A stretch of 10,520 bases of DNA, from NCBI GenBank assembly GCA_036266155.1, contig DATANR010000160.1, positions 1-10,520 of the forward strand, given 5' to 3'. Both the position numbers and the translations under genes were made by a program. Below the pieces are notes generated by a model. That model made no database searches, had not been told where the DNA came from, and was given only the letters and a program-made list of their open reading frames with translations. Origin of the DNA: SIAJ01 sp036266155. GTDB taxonomy: Bacteria; Planctomycetota; Planctomycetia; Gemmatales; Gemmataceae. Positions 1 to 6,554 of this stretch are shown here, in pieces. Every line of letters begins with the position of its first letter. Position 1 is the first letter of the stretch.

Positions 1-1
1 A

Positions 2-316
2 GAACCGAAGAAGGCCGCACCTCCGGACGAGGTCAAGCCGGCGCAGCCAGAGAAGAAGGCAGCGCCGCCGCCAGTGAACGTGAACAACGCGCCACGTCAG
101 CCGCAACCGAAAGGCAAACAGCAACCGCCGCCGGAACTGGCCGAACATCCGGAAGCCGTATTCGCCATCACGATCTTCACTCTTTTGATTGCGCTCGGTT
201 ACGAGGTCTTTTGCCTGATTTGCTTTCAATCGGGGCGTCGGGCGATTCGAATTGAAATTGAACATCTGGTGGGCGACGCGCACAACCAGGATCATCCGCA
301 CGCCGAACGCTATTGA
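2..316 (+). CDS. Proline-rich single-pass membrane protein, C-terminal part (5' end outside window)
   Basis: The frame is open from the window edge to the stop at 314-316, so the gene begins upstream. The visible 104 residues start with about 50 residues of low-complexity Pro/Lys/Ala/Gln sequence (PKKAAPP and KGKQQPPPEL type). One hydrophobic segment follows at roughly visible residues 57-75 (AVFAITIFTLLIALGYEVFC), then a short basic to mixed tail ending in HAERY. This looks like a linker, a membrane anchor and a cytoplasmic or periplasmic tail. No domain is recognisable in the visible part. A GTG at 74 could serve as an internal start, but the composition on both sides is the same, so I read one longer protein. 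The next gene begins 105 bp downstream on the same strand. Confidence is moderate because only the end is visible. Confidence 0.55.
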   Translation, partial: EPKKAAPPDEVKPAQPEKKAAPPPVNVNNAPRQPQPKGKQQPPPELAEHPEAVFAITIFTLLIALGYEVFCLICFQSGRRAIRIEIEHLVGDAHNQDHPHAERY

Positions 317-421
317 ATGGCAAGCGACGTATGCCGATCAGCACGATTCCCGGAACACGCGATTGCTTAAAGGGTTGCGTTCGCGGATAATTGCCCCGAG
401 CCCAATGCAGGTGCCGCCGCC

Positions 422-1621
422 ATGCCGATCACGTTGAATTGTCCGAAATGTCACAAACCCTTCCGCGTTCGCGACGAGTCAATCGGCGGGCGGGTACGCT
501 GTCCGAGTTGCGGATCGGTATTGCAAGTCCCGTCGGCCCTGTTGCCGGCGTCCAATTTCGGCGACGAACCGAAGCCGGATCCGTTAGGCGGCGGCACACG
601 TCCAGTCGCTGAAGACGTGCCGGCAGGTGCATCACGGATGGGAACGCACAACGAACTCGTGTTCGGCGCACCGGGTCGTCCGGAGGAAGTCGTTGACTTC
701 AATCCCCGCGCTGCCGCGGCGAATCTCCACGGTCCGCCATCAATTCGGGAGCAAGTGCCGATGACACGCGCGTCGATCAATCTTCCGTCAGCGCCCCCAC
801 CGACGAGCCAACCCGCCAAACGACCGGTGCAACTGCCGACCGGCGACGAGGCCGGCTGGTGGCGCGTTCACGGCGGGCTGGGCATGGTACGTTGGGCGAT
901 GTTTCTCTGTGCTTTTGTCGTGGTGTGCGCCTTTGGTCACGCCGCGTGGCTCGTTGTCGATGAAGACAGTGCAGTGAAGGATCCTGGTTTCCTTGGCAAG
1001 CCGGGCTGGCCGCGCTGGAAAGAGGCCGTCCTTGCGTACACAGTTGGGCCGGTGATCCCCGCGGCCTTGCTGCTGCTCCTGGGTCGATTGCGCTGCTGCC
1101 GCGCCCCCGCCGAAGCTCATGCTCGGAGCCTGGCGCTGGGCGCCGCCTTCTTCACCTTGGTCGGTCTTTTGGGTATTGGGCTGTTTGTCGGGATGACTTA
1201 CTTCGATCTCGGCGCCAAGTTGAAGTTGCCGGCCGCAGCCAGACCGACCGCGCTCATCGCCGCCATACCCAGCGCCATCCTGGCGGATGTGTTGACCCTG
1301 TTGTTCGTGGGTCAAATCGGCTGGCCGCTCGGGCGGCCGCGACTGCAGAAGGCGGTTGGCGGGATGATTGCCTACACACTCCTTTTCCCCGCCGCGGTAC
1401 TCATCGGTCACATTTTTTACCCCGCATATGCGGCCGCATTGGAATCCATTGAGAAAAGCGGCAATCCGCTTAACTCGGGCGACGGCGATGACCTGGCACA
1501 ACGCGTGATGATCTGGTCGGTCATCATTTCGACCGGGACCATGTTGGTGTTTCTGCGTTACGCGTCGGTGGCCGGCGCCGGAAGGCGAGCAATTCGCCGT
1601 CATCTGTCCGGCGAGGCCTGA
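422..1621 (+). CDS. Zinc-ribbon polytopic membrane protein (399 aa)
   Basis: Residues 1-36 form a compact zinc ribbon with C7-x2-C10 and C27-x2-C30 and the signature CPKC...FRVRDESIGGRVRCPSCG. This is the MJ0042 / planctomycete short zinc-finger type. Residues about 40-150 are a proline-rich, probably disordered linker. Six hydrophobic segments follow, at about 155-179, 201-221, 236-260, 276-300, 312-335 and 361-380, and the tail is basic. The start is chosen because the ribbon begins directly after it; an AGG lies about nine bases upstream. The product is probably an inner-membrane protein with a cytoplasmic metal-binding head. No enzymatic motif is visible and I cannot name a function. Two more genes with the same N-terminal ribbon follow, which suggests joint function or duplication of the module. 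Confidence 0.85.
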   Translation: MPITLNCPKCHKPFRVRDESIGGRVRCPSCGSVLQVPSALLPASNFGDEPKPDPLGGGTRPVAEDVPAGASRMGTHNELVFGAPGRPEEVVDFNPRAAAANLHGPPSIREQVPMTRASINLPSAPPPTSQPAKRPVQLPTGDEAGWWRVHGGLGMVRWAMFLCAFVVVCAFGHAAWLVVDEDSAVKDPGFLGKPGWPRWKEAVLAYTVGPVIPAALLLLLGRLRCCRAPAEAHARSLALGAAFFTLVGLLGIGLFVGMTYFDLGAKLKLPAAARPTALIAAIPSAILADVLTLLFVGQIGWPLGRPRLQKAVGGMIAYTLLFPAAVLIGHIFYPAYAAALESIEKSGNPLNSGDGDDLAQRVMIWSVIISTGTMLVFLRYASVAGAGRRAIRRHLSGEA

Positions 1622-1641
1622 TCCTTCAGGAAGTCGACTGT

Positions 1642-2172
1642 ATGCCTCTGTCGATTATCTGCCCATCGTGCGGTGTCCGGTTGCGGGCCCCGGATCAGGC
1701 CGCCGGCCGGACGCTCGCCTGCCCCAAGTGCACGGCGTCACTCGTCGTACCCACTACTGCGGCGCCATCGGATGCGCTCGCATTTGACGCACCGCGATCG
1801 ACATACACGGGTTATTCAGACGACGAAGGCAATCCGTTTGACGATGAAGCCCCCGAGGAGCCGCCGTCCGAACTCGATTCCGCGGATCCCGCGAAAAAAT
1901 CGCGCCGGCCGGCGTCAAAGAAGAAACCGAAGGCTGGCGGCTTCAATCCCTTTGACGAAGAAACCGCACCCGAGGAGCCGGCAGCCGAACAAACCAAGAG
2001 ACGCCGCTATCGCAAGGACGGCGACTATAACCCGTTCGGAGACCATCCCGTGGAAGAAGTCCCCGATCTCGCGGGTGACGGATTCGATTTCGGCATCGAG
2101 GCGCCGCCGACAACACCCACGAACGAATTTGACTTTGGATCGCGGAACGACGATGACGCGCGGAGAGGCTGA
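1642..2172 (+). CDS. Soluble zinc-ribbon protein with acidic NPF repeats (176 aa)
   Basis: The protein starts with a zinc ribbon of the same spacing as its neighbours (C7-x2-C10, x16, C27-x2-C30). The rest is highly charged and probably disordered, with no membrane segment. It carries three spaced NPF motifs at residues 64-66, 102-104 and 130-132 (GNPFDDEAPEEPP, FNPFDEETAPEEPA, YNPFGDHPVEEVP). Two FDFG motifs follow at 148-151 and 163-166. Lysine/arginine-rich spacers (86-98 and 119-125) separate the acidic blocks. AGGAAG about nine bases upstream of the ATG is a good ribosome binding site. The stop overlaps the next start by one base (TGATG), so translation of the two is probably coupled. 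The layout suggests a scaffold or adaptor displaying short peptide ligands; that is inference only. Confidence 0.85.
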   Translation: MPLSIICPSCGVRLRAPDQAAGRTLACPKCTASLVVPTTAAPSDALAFDAPRSTYTGYSDDEGNPFDDEAPEEPPSELDSADPAKKSRRPASKKKPKAGGFNPFDEETAPEEPAAEQTKRRRYRKDGDYNPFGDHPVEEVPDLAGDGFDFGIEAPPTTPTNEFDFGSRNDDDARRG

Positions 2173-3134
2173 TGAGCACTCTGGAAGTAGCCTGCGCTCG
2201 TTGCGAAAAGCGGTTTCGCGTGCGGGCCGAGTTCGCAGGCAAATCAACGCGCTGTCCCGGTTGCTCCGCGCCCATGACAATCGGCGCCGCATCGCACGCG
2301 GTACCGGCCCGCGACGAGCCGCCGCCATCACGCCCGAAGCCACGGCGGCGTGACGACGACGACGCACCACGTCGCCCGGCCGCCAACTGGAAGCCCGTCG
2401 ATACCGCACTCGGTCGTGAGCAAGTTGCCGTCGTGTTCATCCTGGTGACGTTTATTGCCGGCGTTCTCGACCTCTTTCTCTCATTCACGATCGGGCCATT
2501 TGGCCCCGATGTTATCATTCAAGTTTTCATGGCGCTCATCATCGTCGGGCCGGCGCTAGTTGCCGGAGTCTTTGGTTTAGCGGCTCGCGCGACCGCGCTT
2601 CGTGCGCCGGCCGAGTCTTGCTCCAAGAGCGCCGCCATATCGAGCTTGCTCAGTGCGTTTGCCGCACTCGCATCGCTCATCATGATTGGCATCTGCATTT
2701 TGCTTTCGATGGACCATCAACGACCGTTTGAATTGCCGATGAAGGTTTCCGTGGGTGGAGTCGTACTGGCTACGTTGGTGGCTTTGGCCACCTTCATTGG
2801 CTTCGTCGCTCAGGTCGGGATCGCGCAGCGTTCCAAAGACGTGGCCGGCGCCATTGGTCGAACCGCGGTGACGGTCGTTGTGTGCCTGGCGGGTATGATG
2901 GCCATCTCGTTCCTTTACACCATCGTCAGCGAGTTTGAGGGGCCGAGGAACCATGGCTATGGGCCGTATGGCAATTACGGCGGCTACTATCGCGACGATA
3001 CGCCCTTCTTTCAGGTCCTTGTCGGGATCTTGATGCCTCTGTCGTTCGCCATCGTGTTGGTTCTGTATCACCGCCTCCTGGCCGCCGCGCGCCGCTCGAT
3101 CCGCGGCGAGATGGTGGGCCAATACGACGGTTAA
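2172..3134 (+). CDS. Zinc-ribbon polytopic membrane protein (320 aa)
   Basis: An N-terminal zinc ribbon (C8-x2-C11, x16, C28-x2-C31, with FRVRAEFAGKSTRCPGC between) is followed by a proline/arginine linker with an Asp stretch (RRRDDDD, about 58-64). Hydrophobic segments then lie at about 84-106, 112-138, 155-179, 192-216, 230-251 and 279-300. A Gly/Tyr-rich loop (HGYGPYGNYGGYY, about 261-273) precedes the last one. Overall architecture matches the 399-aa protein two genes upstream, though the membrane regions are not obviously similar in sequence. The start overlaps the preceding stop (TGATG), which supports an operon. Function is unknown; it is likely a membrane protein with its metal-binding head in the cytoplasm. 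Confidence 0.85.
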   Translation: MSTLEVACARCEKRFRVRAEFAGKSTRCPGCSAPMTIGAASHAVPARDEPPPSRPKPRRRDDDDAPRRPAANWKPVDTALGREQVAVVFILVTFIAGVLDLFLSFTIGPFGPDVIIQVFMALIIVGPALVAGVFGLAARATALRAPAESCSKSAAISSLLSAFAALASLIMIGICILLSMDHQRPFELPMKVSVGGVVLATLVALATFIGFVAQVGIAQRSKDVAGAIGRTAVTVVVCLAGMMAISFLYTIVSEFEGPRNHGYGPYGNYGGYYRDDTPFFQVLVGILMPLSFAIVLVLYHRLLAAARRSIRGEMVGQYDG

Positions 3135-3263
3135 CGTCGGCTATGGTCAGATCCGCACGCGGAGAGATGGCATTTCTGGATAGCCGCAGACAACGAACGC
3201 AGTTGTGGCCGACCAGCGCCTTGCAATAAACTGAGACTACGCCGCCGCCGATCGGAGAGACTC

Positions 3264-3326
3264 ATGCATTACATCGACCCGCACGAATTATCTGGACGAA
3301 CACCTACAAAACGCCTTGTTTTCTAG
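3264..3326 (+). pseudogene. Possible 5' remnant of a TatD/EboC-like hydrolase gene
   Basis: An ATG at 3264, preceded by a good ribosome binding site (CGGAGAG ending about five bases upstream), opens a 20-codon frame. Its first residues, MHYIDPH, match the beginning I associate with TatD-family hydrolases of the EboC type, where the usual continuation is IHM-SRTTDDY. Here the frame diverges straight after H7, exactly where the left copy of the 15-bp direct repeat begins (3286), and stops at 3324-3326. The reading is that a gene was cut by an insertion or deletion at this point. Seven residues are little evidence and a chance match is possible. The sequence after the right repeat copy (4803 on) does not resume the hydrolase. 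Confidence 0.25.
3286..3300 (+). repeat. Direct repeat, left copy, flanking the DUF1016 gene
   Basis: AATTATCTGGACGAA. It matches 14 of 15 bases of AATTATTTGGACGAA at 4788-4802. The pair brackets the whole DUF1016 gene and its downstream region (about 1.5 kb), as attachment-site or target duplications would. The sequence is AT-rich relative to its surroundings. Confidence 0.55.
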
Positions 3327-3364
3327 GGTTACTTGTGCGGGCCTCTGAATTGTGTTGTCCATCC

Positions 3365-3416
3365 TTTCCACCGTTTCCACCAATTTCGGCACCAACTCGG
3401 CACTAACTCGGCACCA
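3365..3416 (+). repeat. Short tandem repeats (TTTCCACC pair and 11-bp CGGCACYAACT array)
   Basis: TTTCCACC occurs at 3365-3372 and 3374-3381. Immediately after, CGGCACCAACT (3387-3397), CGGCACTAACT (3398-3408) and a partial third unit CGGCACCA (3409-3416) form an 11-bp tandem array. They lie just inside the left boundary of the repeat-bracketed DUF1016 region. This may be slippage-derived or a protein-binding array; nothing in the sequence decides which. Confidence 0.6.
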
Positions 3417-3555
3417 GATACCGCAACATTTACAAGACTTCTCACCTTACCTCTGGCATTGCATGAGCCTCCCGACCCTTCCCGGCCGCGCGCTGTGACC
3501 GAAGGCAGCACGGTCAGGCTTCACTCAGGCTGGGCCTGTCGGCTGTACAACTACT

Positions 3556-4731
3556 TCACTGTCGGTGAGGCTTCTTCCGCTTCCGCTGTGGTGTCCTCTT
3601 CGCCTTTGGTAACTTCGGTTCTTCGAGGGCTGGTCTCTCCGATTCCGCTTGGGCTAGTTCATAGAACTCGTGAAGCTTGGTTTGCAGAAGCGTCTTGTCC
3701 GGCAAACGTGTCTGGTACTCTGCGACGAGTGCCGGGGACACGGTTCGGCTTAGGGCATATTCGACGACCTCGTTGTCCTTCGTCGCGCACAGCAACACGC
3801 CGATGGACGGCTTCTCGTGCGGCTTTTTGACATCCCGGTCCAGGGCTTCAAGGTAGAACTGGAGTTGCCCCAGGTCGGCCGGCTCGAACTGTTCGACCTT
3901 TAACTCGAAGGCAACCAGACAGGTCAGCCCGCGGTGGTAGAAGAGCAGGTCGACGAAGAAATCCCGACTGCCGACCTGGAGCCGATACCGCTCGCCTACG
4001 AAGGTAAAGTCTCCACCAAGTTCCATCAGAAAGTGTCGAAGGTTGGCCGCTAGTGCCCGTTGCAGGTCGGCCTCCGTGTGGGTCTTCGGGAGGTTCAGGA
4101 AGTCCACCAGATAGGTGTCCTTAAATGCGGCGACCGCGTCTGCGTGCAGTTGTGTCAGCGGCGGTGACACTTTTGCCGGAGACAGGACAACCCGCTCGAA
4201 CAAGGCACTGTTCAGCTGCCTTGCCAGATCGCGGGAGTTCCACCGCTCGCGCACGGCCATTCGCAAGTAAAACTCGCGCTCCTCCGGCCGAGTGGAGCGG
4301 CTCAGGATCAAGAGGTTGTGGGTCCAGGGCAATTGTGTCAGCAGTGCTGACACTTTTTCGTCCCCCCGGTACGTCTCGAAGAACTGCCGCATCCGGAACA
4401 GGTTCCGGCGCTCGAAACCTCTGAGATCTGGCTGGGTTCGGGCGATATGCCCGGCGAGTTGAGCGACCACACCTTCGCCCCAGGCGGCTGATTCGATCTT
4501 CAGGCTGATGTACTCGCCAATCTGCCAGTAGAGGCTCACCAGTTCGTGATTGACGGCCGCAAACGCGCGCTTACGGGCGGCCTCAATCAGCGCTGTAACT
4601 TCCTCGAAGTCGCCGACGGACGGAACAGCGGCCGTCTTGCCCGCGAATTGCCTTGAAGAGACGAGCGATCCGCTGGGCGACCCTGGGTCCGTCTGTCTGA
4701 TCTTGCTGGATTGCTTCTTGCGGTCTGCCAT
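3556..4731 (-). CDS. DUF1016 / YhcG-family PD-(D/E)xK nuclease domain protein (391 aa)
   Basis: Residues about 42-195 match the DUF1016 N-terminal helical region (VNHELVSLYWQIGEYIS, FERRNLFRMRQFFETY, LPWTHNLLIL, FYLRMAVRERWNSRDLARQL). Residues about 205-360 match the YhcG PD-(D/E)xK nuclease region. The putative active site is D261 (FFVDLLFYHR), E276 and K278 (AFELKV), with Q289/Q291 and Y293 in GQLQFYLEALD; all are intact. The end is a lysine/arginine-rich tail (about 374-391), which may bind DNA. The first 40 residues are variable. GAGGGAG just upstream of the ATG supports the start. Family members are common in accessory and mobile regions and are often proposed to act in DNA defence or restriction-like roles, but a substrate is not established here. 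The gene stands alone and is bracketed by a near-perfect 15-bp direct repeat, suggesting it arrived as a cassette. Confidence 0.9.
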   Translation of the reverse strand: MADRKKQSSKIRQTDPGSPSGSLVSSRQFAGKTAAVPSVGDFEEVTALIEAARKRAFAAVNHELVSLYWQIGEYISLKIESAAWGEGVVAQLAGHIARTQPDLRGFERRNLFRMRQFFETYRGDEKVSALLTQLPWTHNLLILSRSTRPEEREFYLRMAVRERWNSRDLARQLNSALFERVVLSPAKVSPPLTQLHADAVAAFKDTYLVDFLNLPKTHTEADLQRALAANLRHFLMELGGDFTFVGERYRLQVGSRDFFVDLLFYHRGLTCLVAFELKVEQFEPADLGQLQFYLEALDRDVKKPHEKPSIGVLLCATKDNEVVEYALSRTVSPALVAEYQTRLPDKTLLQTKLHEFYELAQAESERPALEEPKLPKAKRTPQRKRKKPHRQ

Positions 4732-4787
4732 GTCTCCCTCGGTCGCGGGAAACTACCAGGATAATTTGAAGGGAGCAAGGTGTTTCT

Positions 4788-4802
4788 AATTATTTGGACG
4801 AA
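4788..4802 (+). repeat. Direct repeat, right copy, flanking the DUF1016 gene
   Basis: AATTATTTGGACGAA, differing at one base from the copy at 3286-3300. It lies 56 bp upstream of the start of the minus-strand DUF1016 gene, so the bracketed unit includes that gene's immediate upstream region. Confidence 0.55.
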
Positions 4803-4916
4803 AAAGTAGGATAGGTGAAAATCTCGATTTTTGATTGCTGTTTCATCCGCGCATTCCGGGGCTAGCTTCAGTCGACCTGCCAATCAAGTGCAGAAAAACC
4901 TACTCCCCTGCCGTAA

Positions 4917-5005
4917 GAGCGGCCGGAAAGAATGACTGAATACTCGAGTTTCGTTGTGTTTTCTGGGCGTTTTCAGCTTTCTCCGTTCATTCTTTCCGGC
5001 CGCTC
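4917..5005. mobile_element. MITE-like element, 89 bp, 19-bp perfect terminal inverted repeats
   Basis: GAGCGGCCGGAAAGAATGA at 4917-4935 is repeated as its exact reverse complement at 4987-5005. The element is flanked by TAA on both sides (4914-4916 and 5006-5008), consistent with a 3-bp target duplication. The interior has a further short pairing, CTGAA 4936-4940 with TTCAG 4972-4976, and no reading frame. Ends starting GAG with a TNA target are typical of the IS1031 subgroup of IS5-family elements, so this may be a non-autonomous derivative of one. The alternative is a large bidirectional transcription terminator, but no T-run follows on either strand. It sits between the kinase-like gene and the DUF1016 gene. 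Confidence 0.5.
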
Positions 5006-5018
5006 TAAGAAACGTCGG

Positions 5019-5135
5019 TCATTGTGACCGATGCACGCAACTCAGAACCTCATAGAGGCCATCGGGTGACGGCCAATCAATTCTTCTAACTACCTCTTGC
5101 CACGCTGACTTGATCCTCTCGACCAGAATTGTCAT
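5019..5135 (-). CDS. Hypothetical 38-aa small ORF or gene remnant
   Basis: A minus-strand ATG at 5135 opens MTILVERIKSAWQEVVRRI, continuing DWPSPDGLYEVLSCVHRSQ, and stops at 5019-5021. The amino-acid composition looks like a real globular fragment: an amphipathic helix, then WPSPDGLYEV. The frame stays open about 13 codons upstream without a normal start (NAHQWLVLKRA before the ATG). A related stretch, HWLVLKRP, is encoded about 25 bp upstream in a different frame, at the very end of the kinase-like gene, so part of it appears duplicated. No Shine-Dalgarno is clear. I do not recognise the family. It may be the end of a broken gene rather than a working small protein. Confidence 0.3.
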   Translation of the reverse strand: MTILVERIKSAWQEVVRRIDWPSPDGLYEVLSCVHRSQ

Positions 5136-5147
5136 CGCGCGCTTGAG

Positions 5148-5181
5148 AACCAGCCACTGATGGGCGTTTCAAAACCAGCCA
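5148..5181. repeat. Imperfect 25-bp duplication with small inverted repeat
   Basis: AACCAGCCA occurs at 5148-5156 and 5173-5181, 25 bp apart. On the minus strand both copies lie in an extended match (CTGGCTGGTTTTGAAACGC against GTGGCTGGTTCTCAAGCGC). CCACTG (5154-5159) and CAGTGG (5180-5185) can also pair just after the kinase-like gene's stop codon. The duplication may have placed the current stop of that gene. Confidence 0.45.
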
Positions 5182-5185
5182 GTGG

Positions 5186-6310
5186 TTATCGCGTCTGCCT
5201 TTCTTGCCGTTCGCGGTTGATGGCCACTTGCACCCTCGGGCAATGCTGCGGCATTTCGTGGTTAGGTGGCGGCGGTGGGTTCTTCGCGCGAAATCGAACC
5301 AGGGCGTGGGAGACTTCCGCGGCAGTCTGGAAGCGGTTTTCCGGATCTTTGGCCATCATCCTCTCAGCTACACGAGCCAATCTTCTCGGCACTTCCGGCC
5401 GCAACGACCAAATGGGGCTCGGCTCGCGGTTCTGATGCCAGAGCAACTGCTGAGCGACAGTTCCTTCTGGGAATGGTGGCTGACCAGTGAGCAGGTGGTA
5501 CATTGTGCAGCCGAGCGAGTAGATGTCGGCTCTCTGGTCAACAGCGGTGCTGTCGAGAGCGTGCTCAGGGGACATGTAGTGTGGCGTACCCCAAAGCCCG
5601 TCTTCCGTCCGTCTGGTCAGTTGGTCAAAACCGTCATCACGGCAGATGGCGAACCCCATGTCTGATAGCTTGACGACCCCGCTGCGTTCAAGCAGTAGTT
5701 TCCCGGGCTTCACGTTCCGGTGAACATAATTCGCGTCGTGGAACTGTTGAAGACCGCTGGCCGCTTGCGCGATGTAGTCAGCAGCACGAACCGGGTCGAG
5801 TGGCCCGTGCCGGGTGACTATGTCCATCAGCCCCGTACCGTCCACGTACTCCATAACGATGAAATGCAGGTTATCTTCCTGGTCAATGTCGTAGGCGCGC
5901 ACACAGTTTGGGTGGTCCACTGACGCCATCACCCGTGCTTGATGGTGGAACCGCTGAACCGACCGCTCATCCGCGGCCAGAAGGCTTGGCAGCACCTTGA
6001 TCGCCACTACCCGGTGCATTCGCATATGCTCGCACAGGAAGATCTGTCCAGTCACGCTCTCTCCGAGTTTTTCATGGACAACAAACTTGCCCAGAGTGAA
6101 CCGCTTCCATTTTCCATGGAGCAGCTGTTCCGCCTGAAAGTAGGAAAGCACGCCCTCACATACGAGACGGTCCGCAACCTGTGCGGGATCATCGGGAAGC
6201 GTGCCCCCATCGCACGGGAGTTGAGCCGACGTGTTGAGTTTGGATGCGTCCGCCACGCCACTCTTCCGAATCAACTCCAGAAGTTCATTGCTGCTTCCTG
6301 GTGCGGGCAT
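5186..6310 (-). CDS. Hanks-type Ser/Thr kinase-fold protein, predicted pseudokinase (374 aa)
   Basis: Start set at ATG 6310 (MPAPGSSNELLEL) because GAGGG lies seven bases upstream; an ATG at 6370 would add 20 residues. Residues 1-70 are the N-terminal region seen in Gemmata-type kinases (LLELIRKSG, YFQAEQLLHGKWK). The kinase fold spans about 72-340. Retained: VAIK lysine K105, D217 of the DMG motif, GTPHYMSPE (241-249), and DIYSLGCTMYHLLTGQPPF. Changed: the second glycine of the P-loop is Ser (LGESVTG, 82-88); the expected helix-C glutamate is Gln (FHHQA, Q124); the catalytic HRD is HRN (197-199); and the metal-binding asparagine is Lys (KPGK, K204). Phosphotransfer is therefore unlikely and a regulatory pseudokinase role is possible. 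No transmembrane segment or sensor domain follows; the tail is short and proline-rich (PPPPP, 345-349), whereas relatives often carry C-terminal domains. Confidence 0.85.
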   Translation of the reverse strand: MPAPGSSNELLELIRKSGVADASKLNTSAQLPCDGGTLPDDPAQVADRLVCEGVLSYFQAEQLLHGKWKRFTLGKFVVHEKLGESVTGQIFLCEHMRMHRVVAIKVLPSLLAADERSVQRFHHQARVMASVDHPNCVRAYDIDQEDNLHFIVMEYVDGTGLMDIVTRHGPLDPVRAADYIAQAASGLQQFHDANYVHRNVKPGKLLLERSGVVKLSDMGFAICRDDGFDQLTRRTEDGLWGTPHYMSPEHALDSTAVDQRADIYSLGCTMYHLLTGQPPFPEGTVAQQLLWHQNREPSPIWSLRPEVPRRLARVAERMMAKDPENRFQTAAEVSHALVRFRAKNPPPPPNHEMPQHCPRVQVAINRERQERQTR

Positions 6311-6554
6311 GGGAAAACCCTCGGTGGATGTTGGGTACATTGCCCCAATAAACAAGTACCATTTCAACATGACTGCTGCCCTAGTACAAGGGGCTGGTCA
6401 CCAGGACGCGGTCAAGGTAGCGGGTCGTTCGTCCCGGGCGTGGACGCCTCGTTAGTCCCCGAGCGAGTTCCCCACTGCACGAACCACCGTCGGGCCTACC
6501 TGCTGCTTGGCACTGGTCTCTGCGGTGGGTTGACCAGATGTGGTGTGTGCGGAT

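Larger units (their letters stand above)
3135..3555. other. Intergenic region between zinc-ribbon operon and DUF1016 gene
   Basis: I see no full-length gene here. It contains a very short reading frame at 3264-3326 that looks like a gene-start remnant, the left copy of a 15-bp direct repeat (3286-3300), and a set of short tandem repeats around 3365-3416. A weak inverted repeat TGACCG/CGGTCA (3496-3501 and 3511-3516) lies downstream of the minus-strand DUF1016 stop and could help end transcription, but no T-run follows it. Longer open frames across this stretch have no recognisable domain. Confidence 0.5.

Noticed and set aside
788..1603. 271-codon minus-strand frame across the first zinc-ribbon membrane protein gene
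   Set aside because: The forward frame has a zinc ribbon and six membrane segments. The reverse frame is Gln/Gly/Arg-rich with no domain.
1673..2353. 226-codon plus-strand frame overlapping the NPF protein gene
   Set aside because: It is extremely Arg-rich and repetitive (RRRQ, RRRHR), typical of an out-of-frame read of GC-rich DNA, and lies across two better genes.
3128..3139. GGTTAACGTCG shared by 3129-3139 and 10003-10013
   Set aside because: An 11-base match at a gene end and in an unrelated element remnant 7 kb away, with no flanking similarity, is best explained by chance.
3365..3416. Possible CRISPR array in the short tandem repeats
   Set aside because: The repeat units are 9-11 bp with no spacers and no cas genes are present.
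6311..6370. 20-residue extension of the kinase-like protein to ATG 6370
   Set aside because: ATG 6310 has GAGGG seven bases upstream and starts the N-terminus typical of related kinases; the extension is not typical.
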